From NCBI GenBank assembly GCA_964511575.1, contig CAZEFM010000031.1, positions 1-38,556 of the forward strand: a stretch of 38,556 nt of DNA, in the 5' to 3' direction. Of the stretch, positions 7,252 through 14,407 are shown piece by piece; position 1 is the first letter of the stretch; each line of letters begins with the position of its first letter. This DNA is from CALKHT01 sp964511575 (lineage in GTDB: Bacteria; Planctomycetota; Phycisphaerae; Phycisphaerales; Phycisphaeraceae). Made by a program: the position numbers and the translations under genes. Below the pieces are notes generated by a model. It searched no databases. It worked only from the letters and a program-made list of their open reading frames with translations, and was not told where the DNA came from.

Positions 7252-8637
7252 TCACTTCAAGCCATATTCCTTGAGCTTGCGGTAGAGCGTGCGTTCGCCG
7301 ATGCCGAGCATCTTGGCGGCTTGTTCGCGGTTGCCGGCGGCGAGACGCAGGGCGTTGCGGATGGCGTGCTTTTCGATCTGGTCGAGGCTCAGGCCCGTGA
7401 GCGACCCGAGGTTGGGCGATTCGGTTTCGCCCAGCGCCGACTGCCGCACTTCCATCGGGATGTGGCGCACCTCGATGCGGTTGTCCTCCGCTTCGAGCAC
7501 CATGTTCTGCACCACGTTGATGAGCTGGCGCACGTTGCCCGGCCAGGCATACTGCATGAGCACGACCATCGCGTCGTCGTCGATCGTCATCGCGCCCTTG
7601 TTCATGCGATGGGCGAACTGGTCGACGTAATGCTTGGCGAGCACCGCGATGTCCTCGCGCCGATCGGAGAGGGCGGGCAGGTGAATGTGCGCGCCGCGGA
7701 TGCGGTAATAAAGATCCTGCCGGAACAATCCCTCGGCGATGAGTTTTTCCAGGTCGTGGTTCGTCGCCGAGACGAGGCGCACGTTGACGTGTCGCGTCTC
7801 GTTGGACCCGACGCGCACGATCTCGCCGCTTTCCAGCACGCGCAGCAGCTTGGCCTGCATGGCCATGGGCATGTCGCCGATCTCATCGAGAAAGAGCGTG
7901 CCTCCGTCGGCATATTCGAAAACGCCCTCGCGGTCACGTTCCGCACCGGTGAAAGCGCCGCGCACGTGGCCGAAGAGCTCGCTTTCGAGGATCGACTCGC
8001 TCAGGCCGGCACAGTTGAGCGGCTTGAAGTGCTTCTTGGCGCGTTTGGAGTTGCGGTGGATCGCCTGGGCGATGAGTTCCTTGCCGGTGCCCGATTCCCC
8101 GGTGACGAGCACGGGGATGTCGCTGGGCGCGACCTGCCGCACCATCGTGAGCACGCGCTGGATGGCGGGGCTGGTGCCCACGATCCCTTCCAGCCCGAAC
8201 TTCTCATCCACCTCCCGGCGAAGCGACATGTTCTGATGCCGCAGCGCCACGGCGTTGATCGCCTTGTTGCACAGGTGGCGGAAGTGTTCCAGATCGAGCG
8301 GCTTCTCAATGAAGTCGTACGCCCCGGCACGCAGCGCTTCCTTGGCGGTGGGGATGTCGCCGTGGGCCGTGACCATGATCGCCTCGGCGTCGGTCTGATA
8401 CTGGCGCGCGGCTTCGAGCACCTTCATGCCGTCCGTTTCGCCTTCCATGACCAGGTCGGTCACGATCAGGTCGAACTGGCCGTGGCGCAGCTCATCGATC
8501 GCCGCGTCCAGATCGTGCACCAGGGTGCACACGTGCCCCAGCCGACGCAGCGCCTCGGCCATCACCTCCGCGTGCTCCGGCTCATCGTCCACAATGAGCA
8601 CCTGCGCGGTGGAAGTTGTCGTGGAATCCGTCGTCAT
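7252..8637 (-). CDS. NtrC-type sigma-54-dependent response regulator
   Basis: A 461-residue enhancer-binding protein with three domains. The receiver (about 12-130) has acidic pocket D17/D18, phosphoacceptor D61 in VTDLVM and the conserved lysine in FIEKPLD. The AAA+ domain (about 150-380) has Walker A GESGTGKE, the sigma-54 contact loop GAFTGA, Walker B GTLFLDEIGDM, the R-finger region and FRQDLYYR. The C-terminal Fis-type HTH is NREQAAKMLGIGERTLYRKLKEYGLK. All catalytic motifs are intact, so it should activate sigma-54 promoters when phosphorylated. No cognate histidine kinase is adjacent and its targets are unknown. GGAG lies a few bases before the ATG. It is divergent from mqnA. Confidence 0.93.
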   Translation of the reverse strand: MTTDSTTTSTAQVLIVDDEPEHAEVMAEALRRLGHVCTLVHDLDAAIDELRHGQFDLIVTDLVMEGETDGMKVLEAARQYQTDAEAIMVTAHGDIPTAKEALRAGAYDFIEKPLDLEHFRHLCNKAINAVALRHQNMSLRREVDEKFGLEGIVGTSPAIQRVLTMVRQVAPSDIPVLVTGESGTGKELIAQAIHRNSKRAKKHFKPLNCAGLSESILESELFGHVRGAFTGAERDREGVFEYADGGTLFLDEIGDMPMAMQAKLLRVLESGEIVRVGSNETRHVNVRLVSATNHDLEKLIAEGLFRQDLYYRIRGAHIHLPALSDRREDIAVLAKHYVDQFAHRMNKGAMTIDDDAMVVLMQYAWPGNVRQLINVVQNMVLEAEDNRIEVRHIPMEVRQSALGETESPNLGSLTGLSLDQIEKHAIRNALRLAAGNREQAAKMLGIGERTLYRKLKEYGLK

Positions 8638-8717
8638 CGCTCTCCAGGTTGGTCAACGTTCCCCTCGGGCGGCACGCTTCGGCGCGTGACCCATGGCCCC
8701 GGGCCCTTCATTCGAAG

Positions 8718-8723
8718 TATAAT
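8718..8723 (+). promoter_or_regulatory. -10 box TATAAT 8 nt before mqnA ATG
   Basis: A perfect TATAAT is followed by 8 nt (CCCCGCGC) and the ATG at 8732. There is no Shine-Dalgarno sequence, so transcription probably starts at or beside the start codon, giving a leaderless mRNA. No good -35 box is seen. Confidence 0.6.
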
Positions 8724-8731
8724 CCCCGCGC

Positions 8732-9589
8732 ATGACCCCTGCACACCCTCATCCCGGCGGCGCGGCGGCGGCGAAACGTGTGGCACGCATCGGCTGCGTC
8801 AGTTACCTCAACGCCAAACCGCTCATCGATGGGCTGGAGGGTCTTGCCGACCCGCAGGTGCGCTTCGATGTGCCCAGTCGTCTGCTCGACGATCTGGCAT
8901 CGGGCGCGGTGGATGTGGCGTTGTGCCCCGTGGTGGACTATTTCCGCAGCGCCACGCCGCTGGTCATCACGCCGGTGGGGGGGATCGGCTGCGATGGGCC
9001 CACGCTGACGGTGCGGCTGTTCAGTCGCGTGCCGTTCGACAGCGTGACGCACGTCTACGCCGACACCGACAGCCACACGAGCGTGAACCTGATGCGCGTG
9101 CTGCTGCACGCGTTGCACGGGTTGACGCCGCAGGTGATCGATTATCACGCGCGGGAGCAGGTGGCCAACCATCGCGTGGTGGACGAGCCGCAGACCGTGC
9201 TGCTCATCGGCGACAAGGTGGTGACGAGCGCTCCGCCCGCCGAGCAATACCCGCATCAGATGGATCTGGGCGAGGCGTGGCACAACCTCACGGGGTTGCC
9301 TTTCGTCTTCGCGGTGTGGATGACGCGGCAGGGCACGGCACTGGGTGATCTGCCCGCAAGGCTGAAGGCCACGCGCATCGCCAACGCCGACCGCATCGAC
9401 GCCATCGTCGAGCGGTACGCGGCGAAGCACGGCTGGGAGGCCGCCCTCGCCCGTCGCTACCTGGGCGAGTACCTGCGGTTCGCCATCGGTGAGCGCGAAC
9501 TGCAGGCCATCGAACGGTTCGCGCAGATGGGCCAGGCGCTCGGCCTGTGGGGCGTGATGCATCCGCTGCGCCTTTACGAAGAACGCTGA
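8732..9589 (+). CDS. mqnA: chorismate dehydratase of the futalosine menaquinone pathway
   Basis: MqnA dehydrates chorismate to 3-[(1-carboxyvinyl)oxy]benzoate, the first committed step of the futalosine route to menaquinone. The 285-residue protein has the periplasmic-binding-protein-like fold of the MqnA/MqnD family, here without a signal peptide. The N-terminal block IGCVSYLNAKPL, the LCPVVDYF segment near residue 65 and the LIGDKV block near residue 155 are typical of MqnA. The first 15 residues (Pro/Ala/His-rich) are an unusual extension, but the well-placed TATAAT supports the first ATG. MqnP- and UbiX-like genes lie 15 kb away; mqnB, mqnC, mqnD and mqnE are not in the window. Confidence 0.92.
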   Translation: MTPAHPHPGGAAAAKRVARIGCVSYLNAKPLIDGLEGLADPQVRFDVPSRLLDDLASGAVDVALCPVVDYFRSATPLVITPVGGIGCDGPTLTVRLFSRVPFDSVTHVYADTDSHTSVNLMRVLLHALHGLTPQVIDYHAREQVANHRVVDEPQTVLLIGDKVVTSAPPAEQYPHQMDLGEAWHNLTGLPFVFAVWMTRQGTALGDLPARLKATRIANADRIDAIVERYAAKHGWEAALARRYLGEYLRFAIGERELQAIERFAQMGQALGLWGVMHPLRLYEER

Positions 9590-9598
9590 AACGTCAAG

Positions 9599-9620
9599 CC
9601 CGGGGATCGGCATCCCCGGG
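9599..9620. terminator. hairpin after mqnA
   Basis: CCCGGGGAT-CGGC-ATCCCCGGG is a perfect 9-bp stem with a 4-nt loop, 9 nt after the mqnA stop. No T run follows directly; a T-rich stretch comes about 10 nt later. It could terminate, attenuate or stabilise the mqnA transcript. Confidence 0.55.
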
Positions 9621-9655
9621 GAAGATCGACTTCTTTTCCTCTTGTTGGTCAGGTT

Positions 9656-11068
9656 GTGCCGCGTCGGCCGAAACAGGTTTATCGCTGTCAATCGCTGGGT
9701 GCCCTGACCCGGCAGTTGTTGCGATTCGCCCCGCCGGAGAAGCGCATCGAGCAGGTCTTCCGTGCCGAGAAGCTGCACGATGAGATCGACCCGGACGCCA
9801 CGTACCCTTACGAATACATCGCTTATCGCATCACGAGCTATCGCGTGGAGCACGATGACGCCACGCTGCTGGTGGGGGCGGCGATTCTGCCGGACCTGCG
9901 GCTGATGATCGACACGCTCAGCCGTTCCGTGTCGATTCCGTTGCCACCCGAAGCCGAGGCGGAAACCGTCGCGCAGCTTGCCGCACGGTTGAACGTGAGC
10001 ACCAAGACGGTGTCGCGCTGGCGGGATGCGGGGCTGCGCTGGCGGTGGGTGCAGCCGCCCGATGATGTGCCGCGCCAACTGATTCTGCCGCGCGATGCGG
10101 TGGAACGCTTCCTCGCGCAGCACCAAACGCGCGTCCAGCGGGCATCGCAGTTCACGCAGCTCACCCCCGCCCAGCGCAAAAGCCTCATCGAACGCGCCAG
10201 GCGCATGGTGCGACGCCGACCCGACCTCACCCTCCACCGCGTGGCGACACACCTGGCGCGACGCACCGGCCGAGCCGTCGAAACCATGCGGCAACTGCTC
10301 GAACAGCATGACCAGCGCCGACCCGACCACGCCATCTTCGTCGACCATCAGGGCCCGCTCACCACGCGACAGCAGCGCATCAGCGCCCGCGCCTACCGCA
10401 TGGGCGTGCCCGTCGATCGCATCGCCAAACGGTTCAACCGCTCGCCGTCCACGATCTACCGCGCGATCCATCAGCGTCGCGCGGCTGCGCTGCGACGGCT
10501 GAACATCCGCTTCGTGGCGATGCCGATCTTCGACCATCCCGATGCCGACAAAATGATTCTCGATGTCGACCCCAACGCCACGCCCGATGCTGTGCGCGAA
10601 GCAGATCGTCACCCCATGCCGCGCGTGGACGACCTGCCCGCATCGTATCAGCCGCGCTACACGCACCCGCCGCTGGGCGCGATGCAGCAGCAGTTGCTGT
10701 TCCACCGCTACAACTACCTCAAGTACAAGGCCGCCAAACGGCGTGACAGCCTCGACCGTTACGAACCGCGCGTGGCTGATCTCGATGCCATCGAGTCGCA
10801 CCTCAAGGAAGCCAACCGCATCCGCGATCGGCTGCACGATGCCAACCGTTCCGTGGTGCTGCTTGCCGCCCGTCGGCACCTGGTGGGCAAGCCCGACCCA
10901 TCGGTGGCGCACCTTCTGGAACTGCTGCAACGCGGCGAGGCGATCCTCACCGAAGCGATCGAAGCGTATGGCCGATCACGCAGCGATTTCACGCGATTCC
11001 TGAACTATCGCCTGATGCGCGGCTTCCTCGCCCACACCGCTGAACGCGGCGAGCGCATCGAACAGTGA
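9656..11068 (+). CDS. composite HTH protein with sigma-70 region 2-like C terminus
   Basis: A 470-residue basic protein starting at GTG (no ribosome site). Reading in order: an N-terminal alpha/beta region (1-100); an excisionase/MerR-like helix-turn-helix, VAQLAARLNVSTKTVSRW, with a following PRDAVERFL (about 103-154); a second helical segment (about 190-217); a resolvase/sigma-4-like HTH, VPVDRIAKRFNRSPSTIYRAI (251-271); a linker; then 338-458, which resembles regions 1.2 to 2.4 of planctomycete primary sigma factors. Examples are FHRYNYLKYKAAK, EANRIRDRLHDANRSVVLLAARRHL, LLELLQRGEAILTEAIEAY and TRFLNYRLMRGF. Nothing corresponding to regions 3 or 4 follows. The domain order is thus reversed relative to normal sigma factors. 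It may be a divergent sigma factor, an anti-sigma decoy or a DNA-binding regulator. It converges with the next gene, 5 nt away. Confidence 0.75.
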   Translation: MPRRPKQVYRCQSLGALTRQLLRFAPPEKRIEQVFRAEKLHDEIDPDATYPYEYIAYRITSYRVEHDDATLLVGAAILPDLRLMIDTLSRSVSIPLPPEAEAETVAQLAARLNVSTKTVSRWRDAGLRWRWVQPPDDVPRQLILPRDAVERFLAQHQTRVQRASQFTQLTPAQRKSLIERARRMVRRRPDLTLHRVATHLARRTGRAVETMRQLLEQHDQRRPDHAIFVDHQGPLTTRQQRISARAYRMGVPVDRIAKRFNRSPSTIYRAIHQRRAAALRRLNIRFVAMPIFDHPDADKMILDVDPNATPDAVREADRHPMPRVDDLPASYQPRYTHPPLGAMQQQLLFHRYNYLKYKAAKRRDSLDRYEPRVADLDAIESHLKEANRIRDRLHDANRSVVLLAARRHLVGKPDPSVAHLLELLQRGEAILTEAIEAYGRSRSDFTRFLNYRLMRGFLAHTAERGERIEQ

Positions 11069-11073
11069 CATGT

Positions 11074-11478
11074 TCAACCAATCGTTGTGCCGGGGGTCTT
11101 GTTCATCATGACGAAGATGTACCCCGCAATGACCGCCAGCGTGCCCAGGCTGATTCCTACCTTCGCCTGCAGCCGCTGAATCGCGATGGTTGCTTCGCCA
11201 TCGTCGCTGCCGCGGTAGATCCACAGCACCAGCGCCCCCGCGCCGATCGCGCCGGGGTCGAGCACGAGAAACGTCGTTGCCACCCAGTTGTCGGGATAAG
11301 GCAGCACCCACAGCAGCAGCGACAGCACCAGGGCCGCCAGTCCCAGCCACACCGATGCCAGCGCCAGGGGCGGCGCCCAGCCATAGAACCGCTCACCCGT
11401 CGCGGGCAACCGCCACATCCAATAGAACACCGCGATCACCAGCAACGCGGAAGCGACAACCTGAAGGGTCAGCATCAT
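11074..11478 (-). CDS. four-helix membrane protein of unknown function
   Basis: A 134-residue protein with four predicted transmembrane helices (about residues 3-22, 36-58, 65-86 and 107-126), short loops and a charged segment (YRGSDDGEA) before the last helix. It resembles no named family I know. The ATG at 11478 starts the first helix cleanly; a TTG at 11490 is an alternative. It is the last gene of the minus-strand folK-queE-queD run, 35 nt after queD, and is convergent with the sigma-like gene. Confidence 0.65.
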   Translation of the reverse strand: MMLTLQVVASALLVIAVFYWMWRLPATGERFYGWAPPLALASVWLGLAALVLSLLLWVLPYPDNWVATTFLVLDPGAIGAGALVLWIYRGSDDGEATIAIQRLQAKVGISLGTLAVIAGYIFVMMNKTPGTTIG

Positions 11479-11513
11479 GGGCAGGAACAACCATCCATCC
11501 GGTCAGGCGACGC

Positions 11514-11873
11514 TCAACCGCGGTACGTCGCCTCCGTGGTGCACGTTTCATGCACCCGCACGCACGACAGCAGCGGCAGGGCGGGTTTGAGGCGATCGAA
11601 AATCCATTTGGCGAGCATCTCAGCCGTGGGGTTCTCCAGCCCATCGATGTCGTTGAGCAGGTAATGGTCGAGTTGGCGTTCGATCGGTTGAATCGCCGCC
11701 TTGATCTCGCCGTAGTCGACGAGATAACCCTTCGCGGGATCGACCGGCCCGGCGACCACCACATCCACATGAAACGAATGCCCGTGCAGCCGTCGGCACT
11801 TGTGCCCCTCGGGAAACGTCGGCAGCCAGTGCGCCGCTTCAAACGAAAACGATTTGGTCAGTTCTACTTGCAT
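11514..11873 (-). CDS. queD: 6-carboxytetrahydropterin synthase QueD / PTPS family
   Basis: Converts 7,8-dihydroneopterin triphosphate to 6-carboxy-tetrahydropterin, the second step towards preQ0, queuosine and other 7-deazaguanines. The 119-residue protein is family-sized. Zn ligands H15, H30 and H32 and the catalytic cysteine C26 are seen in AAHW and CRRLHGH; the later LVDYGEIK and HETCTTEATY motifs are present. The frame is open further upstream but that extension is translated repeat element B, so MQVELTK at 11873 is the true start. It lies directly after queE, whose product is the next enzyme of the pathway, supporting QueD over other PTPS activities. Confidence 0.92.
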   Translation of the reverse strand: MQVELTKSFSFEAAHWLPTFPEGHKCRRLHGHSFHVDVVVAGPVDPAKGYLVDYGEIKAAIQPIERQLDHYLLNDIDGLENPTAEMLAKWIFDRLKPALPLLSCVRVHETCTTEATYRG

Positions 11874-11884
11874 GATGGTGGTTA

Positions 11885-12099
11885 ACCACGAAGTCACGAA
11901 GGACACGAAGAACGACAATCATAGCGTGTGGCATGGGGTGTGGGTTGAACGCCAAAAGGCCAAGACGCTAAGACGCCAAGAGGCGTTTAATAGCGTGCTG
12001 GCAGATTTTGCACGAAAACATTCATCACTCACTTGGCTTCTTCGCCCCTTGGCTCCTTGGCGTCAAAATTTCCTTCGTCATCTTCGCGTCTTCGTGGTT
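11885..12099. repeat. nested inverted-repeat element B filling the queE-queD gap
   Basis: Two sets of arms are nested. The outer arms are 11886-11911 (units CACGAAGT, CACGAAGGA, CACGAAG) and 12071-12098, the inverse, with about 5 mismatches in 27. The inner arms are 11949-11985 (units such as GGCCAAGAC and GCCAAGAGG) and 12032-12064 (CTTGGCTTC, CCTTGGCTCC, TTGGCGTC). Each arm is a run of roughly 9-nt periodic units. The element occupies nearly the whole space between queE (stop at 12106) and queD (start at 11873). I know of no name or function for it; similar strings are common in environmental bacterial genomes in my recollection. Confidence 0.75.
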
Positions 12100-12105
12100 T
12101 AAAGA

Positions 12106-12795
12106 TCAAACCCCCCGCGTCTGCGGATCCCAGATCAGCTTGTGCAGTTGCGTTTGCAGTCGCACGTTCGCCGGCAGGGCGTCCATGAGCATCCACTCGG
12201 CCAGGTCGCGGATCGCCAGCCCCGGCGTGCCGACGATTTCCAGGCCGCGCGCCATCGGCGCAGCAGCACTCAGCAGCACCGCGCCCACCCGCCGGTCCAG
12301 CGCATGCTCCGCAATCATCCGCTTCGCCCATTCGTAATCGCCCCGGCTGCACAGCACGAACTTCACCTCGTCCCGCTGGTTCAGGTGCTCGATGTTCGAC
12401 CAGAGGTTGCGGTCAACTTCGCCCGAGTCGGGTGTCTTGAGGTCCATGATGCGAACCACCCGCGGATCGCACACCCCAATGTCGCACGCGCCGCTCGTCT
12501 CCACGAGCACCGTCAGGCCCAGATCGCACAAGCGCGTCATCAATGGATGCACGTTCGGTTGCAGCAACGGCTCGCCGCCTGTCACCTCGACAAGCGGACA
12601 GTTGTACGACCGCACCCCGGCGACGATGTCATCGAGCGTCTGCCGTTTGCCTTCGTGGAAGGCATATTCGGTGTCGCAGTAAGCACAGCGCAGATGGCAA
12701 CCCATCAGCCGCACAAACACGCACCGCAACCCCGCCCAGGTGCTCTCGCCCTGAACCGAGTGAAAAATCTCGTTGACCATCAAAGTTTCAGGCAT
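12106..12795 (-). CDS. queE: 7-carboxy-7-deazaguanine synthase (radical SAM)
   Basis: QueE uses S-adenosylmethionine and a [4Fe-4S] cluster to rearrange 6-carboxytetrahydropterin, QueD's product, into 7-carboxy-7-deazaguanine. The protein has 229 residues. The cluster motif CX3CX2C is C33, C37 and C40 (CHLRCAYC). SVQGES near the N terminus binds substrate, and VEVTGGEPLLQ is the SAM-binding GGE motif. Further blocks, VETSG and VRIMDLKTPDSGE, are typical of QueE. It is flanked by repeat elements B and C: its stop is 6-7 nt from element B and its start 9 nt from element C. No Shine-Dalgarno site is seen, because the upstream sequence is repeat. queC and folE are absent from the window. Confidence 0.93.
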   Translation of the reverse strand: MPETLMVNEIFHSVQGESTWAGLRCVFVRLMGCHLRCAYCDTEYAFHEGKRQTLDDIVAGVRSYNCPLVEVTGGEPLLQPNVHPLMTRLCDLGLTVLVETSGACDIGVCDPRVVRIMDLKTPDSGEVDRNLWSNIEHLNQRDEVKFVLCSRGDYEWAKRMIAEHALDRRVGAVLLSAAAPMARGLEIVGTPGLAIRDLAEWMLMDALPANVRLQTQLHKLIWDPQTRGV

Positions 12796-12804
12796 GGTTG
12801 ATCA

Positions 12805-12965
12805 GCCACAGATGAACACGGATGGACACAGATGAAGGCAGGGGAAAAGGGCGTTGAAATCGGTATTGTTTCTGCGCACGTCCTTCGCTGCGTCTTCCAT
12901 GCAAGCACTCAAGCATCATTCATTCTCATTGCCTTGGTCCGTGTTCATCTGTGTTTATCCGTGGC
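12805..12965. repeat. inverted-repeat element C between queE and folK
   Basis: The left arm at 12805-12836 consists of units CACAGATGAA, CACGGATGGA and CACAGATGAA. The right arm at 12934-12965 is its inverse (GTGTTCATCTGTGTTTATCC and flanks), matching at 25 of 32 positions. About 97 nt of unique sequence lies between. The element begins 9 nt from the queE start codon, and its right arm runs into the folK frame, supplying the last six codons and the TGA stop. It has the same architecture as element B but a different repeat unit. Confidence 0.75.
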
Positions 12966-13427
12966 CAACGCCTCCAGCAATGCTCGCAGCGGTTGGCCGC
13001 GGGTGGGGTGGATCAGGTCGGGGGCGAGGTCGCACAGTGGCTGCAGGGCGAAGCGCCGTTCGTGCATGCGCGGGTGCGGCACCGTCAGTTCGGGTGATTC
13101 GATCACCCGATCATCATAGAGCAGCAGATCCAGGTCGAGCGTGCGCGGCCCCCAGCGCTGGCGGCGATCCAGCGGTTCGCGGCCCTGCGCTTCCTCGATC
13201 GCCACCAGTTCCCGCCGCAACGCGAACGGGTCCAGCGCGGTGTCCAGTTCGGCGGCCGCGTTGAGGAAAGCGGGCTGCTCGATGGGTCCCACGGGTGCGG
13301 TTTCATAGATCTTGCTGAACGCGACGAGCCGGCTGTCGCGCATCGCCGCCAGAGCCGCGCGGGCGCGATCCAGATGCGCCTGCCGGTCGCCGAGGTTGGT
13401 GCCGATGCCGATGAACGCCCTTGCCAT
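12945..13427 (-). CDS. folK: 2-amino-4-hydroxy-6-hydroxymethyldihydropteridine pyrophosphokinase (HPPK)
   Basis: Transfers pyrophosphate from ATP to 6-hydroxymethyl-7,8-dihydropterin in folate synthesis. The 160-residue protein has FIGIGTNLGDR at the N terminus, YETAPVGPIEQPAFLNAA in the substrate region and the signature RWGPRTLDLDLLLYDD with Mg ligands D98 and D100; PHPRMHERRFALQPL follows. The start MARAFIG is chosen by homology and by a TACAAT box 8 nt upstream; the open upstream frame is non-homologous. The last six residues (ATDKHR) and the stop are encoded by the right arm of repeat element C, so the original C terminus was probably different. It is divergent from cysH. Confidence 0.93.
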   Translation of the reverse strand: MARAFIGIGTNLGDRQAHLDRARAALAAMRDSRLVAFSKIYETAPVGPIEQPAFLNAAAELDTALDPFALRRELVAIEEAQGREPLDRRQRWGPRTLDLDLLLYDDRVIESPELTVPHPRMHERRFALQPLCDLAPDLIHPTRGQPLRALLEALATDKHR

Positions 13428-13435
13428 GGCGGGGG

Positions 13436-13441
13436 ATTGTA
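13436..13441 (-). promoter_or_regulatory. -10 box TACAAT 8 nt before folK ATG
   Basis: On the minus strand TACAAT is followed by CCCCCGCC (8 nt) and the ATG. There is no Shine-Dalgarno sequence and no recognisable -35 box. The spacing predicts a leaderless transcript. Confidence 0.5.
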
Positions 13442-13519
13442 GCGGAGCGGGCGGCGGCTTTGGTGACGCTGCCCCTGCGGATTTACACGCCGCTTCGCCC
13501 ATCAGGTCCGTAAAAAAAT

Positions 13520-13534
13520 TGAAAGCGATTCTCA
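13520..13534. promoter_or_regulatory. Fur-box-like sequence between folK and cysH
   Basis: TGAAAGC-G-ATTCTCA matches 11 of 14 fixed positions of the 7-1-7 Fur model TGATAAT-N-ATTATCA. It stands in an AT-rich patch about 35 nt before the cysH start. It may bind a Fur-family regulator, but a single site of this quality is weak evidence. Confidence 0.3.
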
Positions 13535-13554
13535 CTTTTGACACCCGGATCGGG

Positions 13555-13560
13555 TAAAAT
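13555..13560 (+). promoter_or_regulatory. -10-like TAAAAT upstream of cysH
   Basis: TAAAAT ends 10 nt before the ATG at 13571 and overlaps another in-frame ATG at 13559. If used, the mRNA would begin just before 13571, which favours that start. A TTGACA at 13538 is only 11 bp away, too close to act as its -35. Confidence 0.4.
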
Positions 13561-13570
13561 GCTTGGTTCC

Positions 13571-14341
13571 ATGCACGACGACCTGACGCAAACTGCTGTG
13601 GCCCCTGCGGGCGAATTGGATCTGGAAGCGGCGAACGCTGAACTCGCCGATGCGGATGCGCCGACCATCATCCGTTGGGCGGCCGAACAATTCGGCGATG
13701 GACTGATCATGACCTCCAGCTTCGGCGCCCAGGCGGCGGTGATGCTGCACCTGGCGTCGCAGGTCGTACCCGACATTCCCGTCGTCTTCATCGACACCGG
13801 CTTTCTCTTCCCCGAGACGTACCGCTTCGCCGATGAACTGACGCGTCGGCTGAAGCTGAACCTCAAGGTGTATCAGTCGCCGATGAGCCCGGCGCGGATG
13901 GTCGCGCTGCACGGCCCGTTGTGGGAAAGCGGCCGCGAGGGCCTGGACCTTTACGACCGCATGCGCAAGGTCGAACCGATGCAGCGGGCGCTGAGCGAAC
14001 TCAAGGCCACCGCGTGGTTGGCGGGGCTTCGCCGTCAGCAGACCGAGCACCGCAAGTCGCTGCCGATCGTCGGTGTGCAGAACGGCATCCACAAGGTGCT
14101 GCCCATCCTCTCGTGGACGACCAAGGATGTGCACGAGTACCTCAAGAAGCACGATCTGCCGTACCACCCGCTGTATGAAAAGGGCTACGTTTCCATCGGC
14201 GACTGGCACTCGACGCGCGCCATCACCGACAACGACACCAACGAGCGCGACACGCGCTTCCGCGGGTTAAAGCAGGAGTGCGGTCTGCACCTGCCCGCTT
14301 CGCAGGAAGAAGACGCCAGCCGCGAGTCCAGCGGGCTGTAA
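13571..14341 (+). CDS. cysH: phosphoadenylyl-sulfate (PAPS) reductase
   Basis: Reduces activated sulfate to sulfite for cysteine synthesis. The 256-residue protein has the adenine-nucleotide alpha-hydrolase fold: the SSFGAQAAVMLHL loop, VVFIDTGFLFPETYRF, and the conserved C-terminal ECGLH carrying the catalytic cysteine. The CC...CxxC cysteines that bind an Fe-S cluster in APS reductases are absent (the ECGLH cysteine is the only one), which points to PAPS as substrate. The start is uncertain between 13559 and 13571; the position of the -10 box favours 13571. A strong terminator follows the stop, so it is monocistronic. It is followed convergently by hpnE. Confidence 0.92.
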   Translation: MHDDLTQTAVAPAGELDLEAANAELADADAPTIIRWAAEQFGDGLIMTSSFGAQAAVMLHLASQVVPDIPVVFIDTGFLFPETYRFADELTRRLKLNLKVYQSPMSPARMVALHGPLWESGREGLDLYDRMRKVEPMQRALSELKATAWLAGLRRQQTEHRKSLPIVGVQNGIHKVLPILSWTTKDVHEYLKKHDLPYHPLYEKGYVSIGDWHSTRAITDNDTNERDTRFRGLKQECGLHLPASQEEDASRESSGL

Positions 14342-14373
14342 AGCGGGTCGCCAACAACACGAAGAACGATCAG

Positions 14374-14397
14374 GAGCAGACGCAGGTCTGCTCTTTT
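14374..14397 (+). terminator. Rho-independent terminator of cysH
   Basis: GAGCAGAC-GCAG-GTCTGCTC is a perfect 8-bp stem with a tetraloop, followed at once by TTTT. It lies 33 nt after the cysH stop and only a few bases before the end of the convergent hpnE. Confidence 0.88.
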
Positions 14398-14407
14398 CCA
14401 TTGGGAT

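Noticed and set aside
8761..8790. TGGCACG sequence as a possible sigma-54 -24 element
   Set aside because: It lies inside mqnA and the -12 part (GGCTGC instead of TTGC at the right spacing) does not match.
7321..9348. 675-codon plus-strand frame antisense to the NtrC-type gene
   Set aside because: It is antisense to a fully recognisable regulator and has the His/Val/Asp-rich bias of a shadow frame; part of it also runs through mqnA out of frame.
8708..10930. 740-codon minus-strand frame opposite mqnA and the sigma-like gene
   Set aside because: Arg/His/Gln-rich shadow of two real plus-strand genes; no domain recognisable.
11874..11918. N-terminal extension of QueD (MSFFVSFVTSWLTTI)
   Set aside because: It is translation of repeat element B, not homologous to PTPS proteins; MQVELTK at 11873 is the family N terminus.
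12805..12965. CRISPR-like array because of repeated short units
   Set aside because: Units of about 10 nt are contiguous without spacers, are inverted between arms, and no cas genes are present.
13538..13560. TTGACA and TAAAAT as a complete cysH promoter
   Set aside because: The hexamers are only 11 bp apart, too close for a sigma-70 promoter; only the -10 is kept as a candidate.
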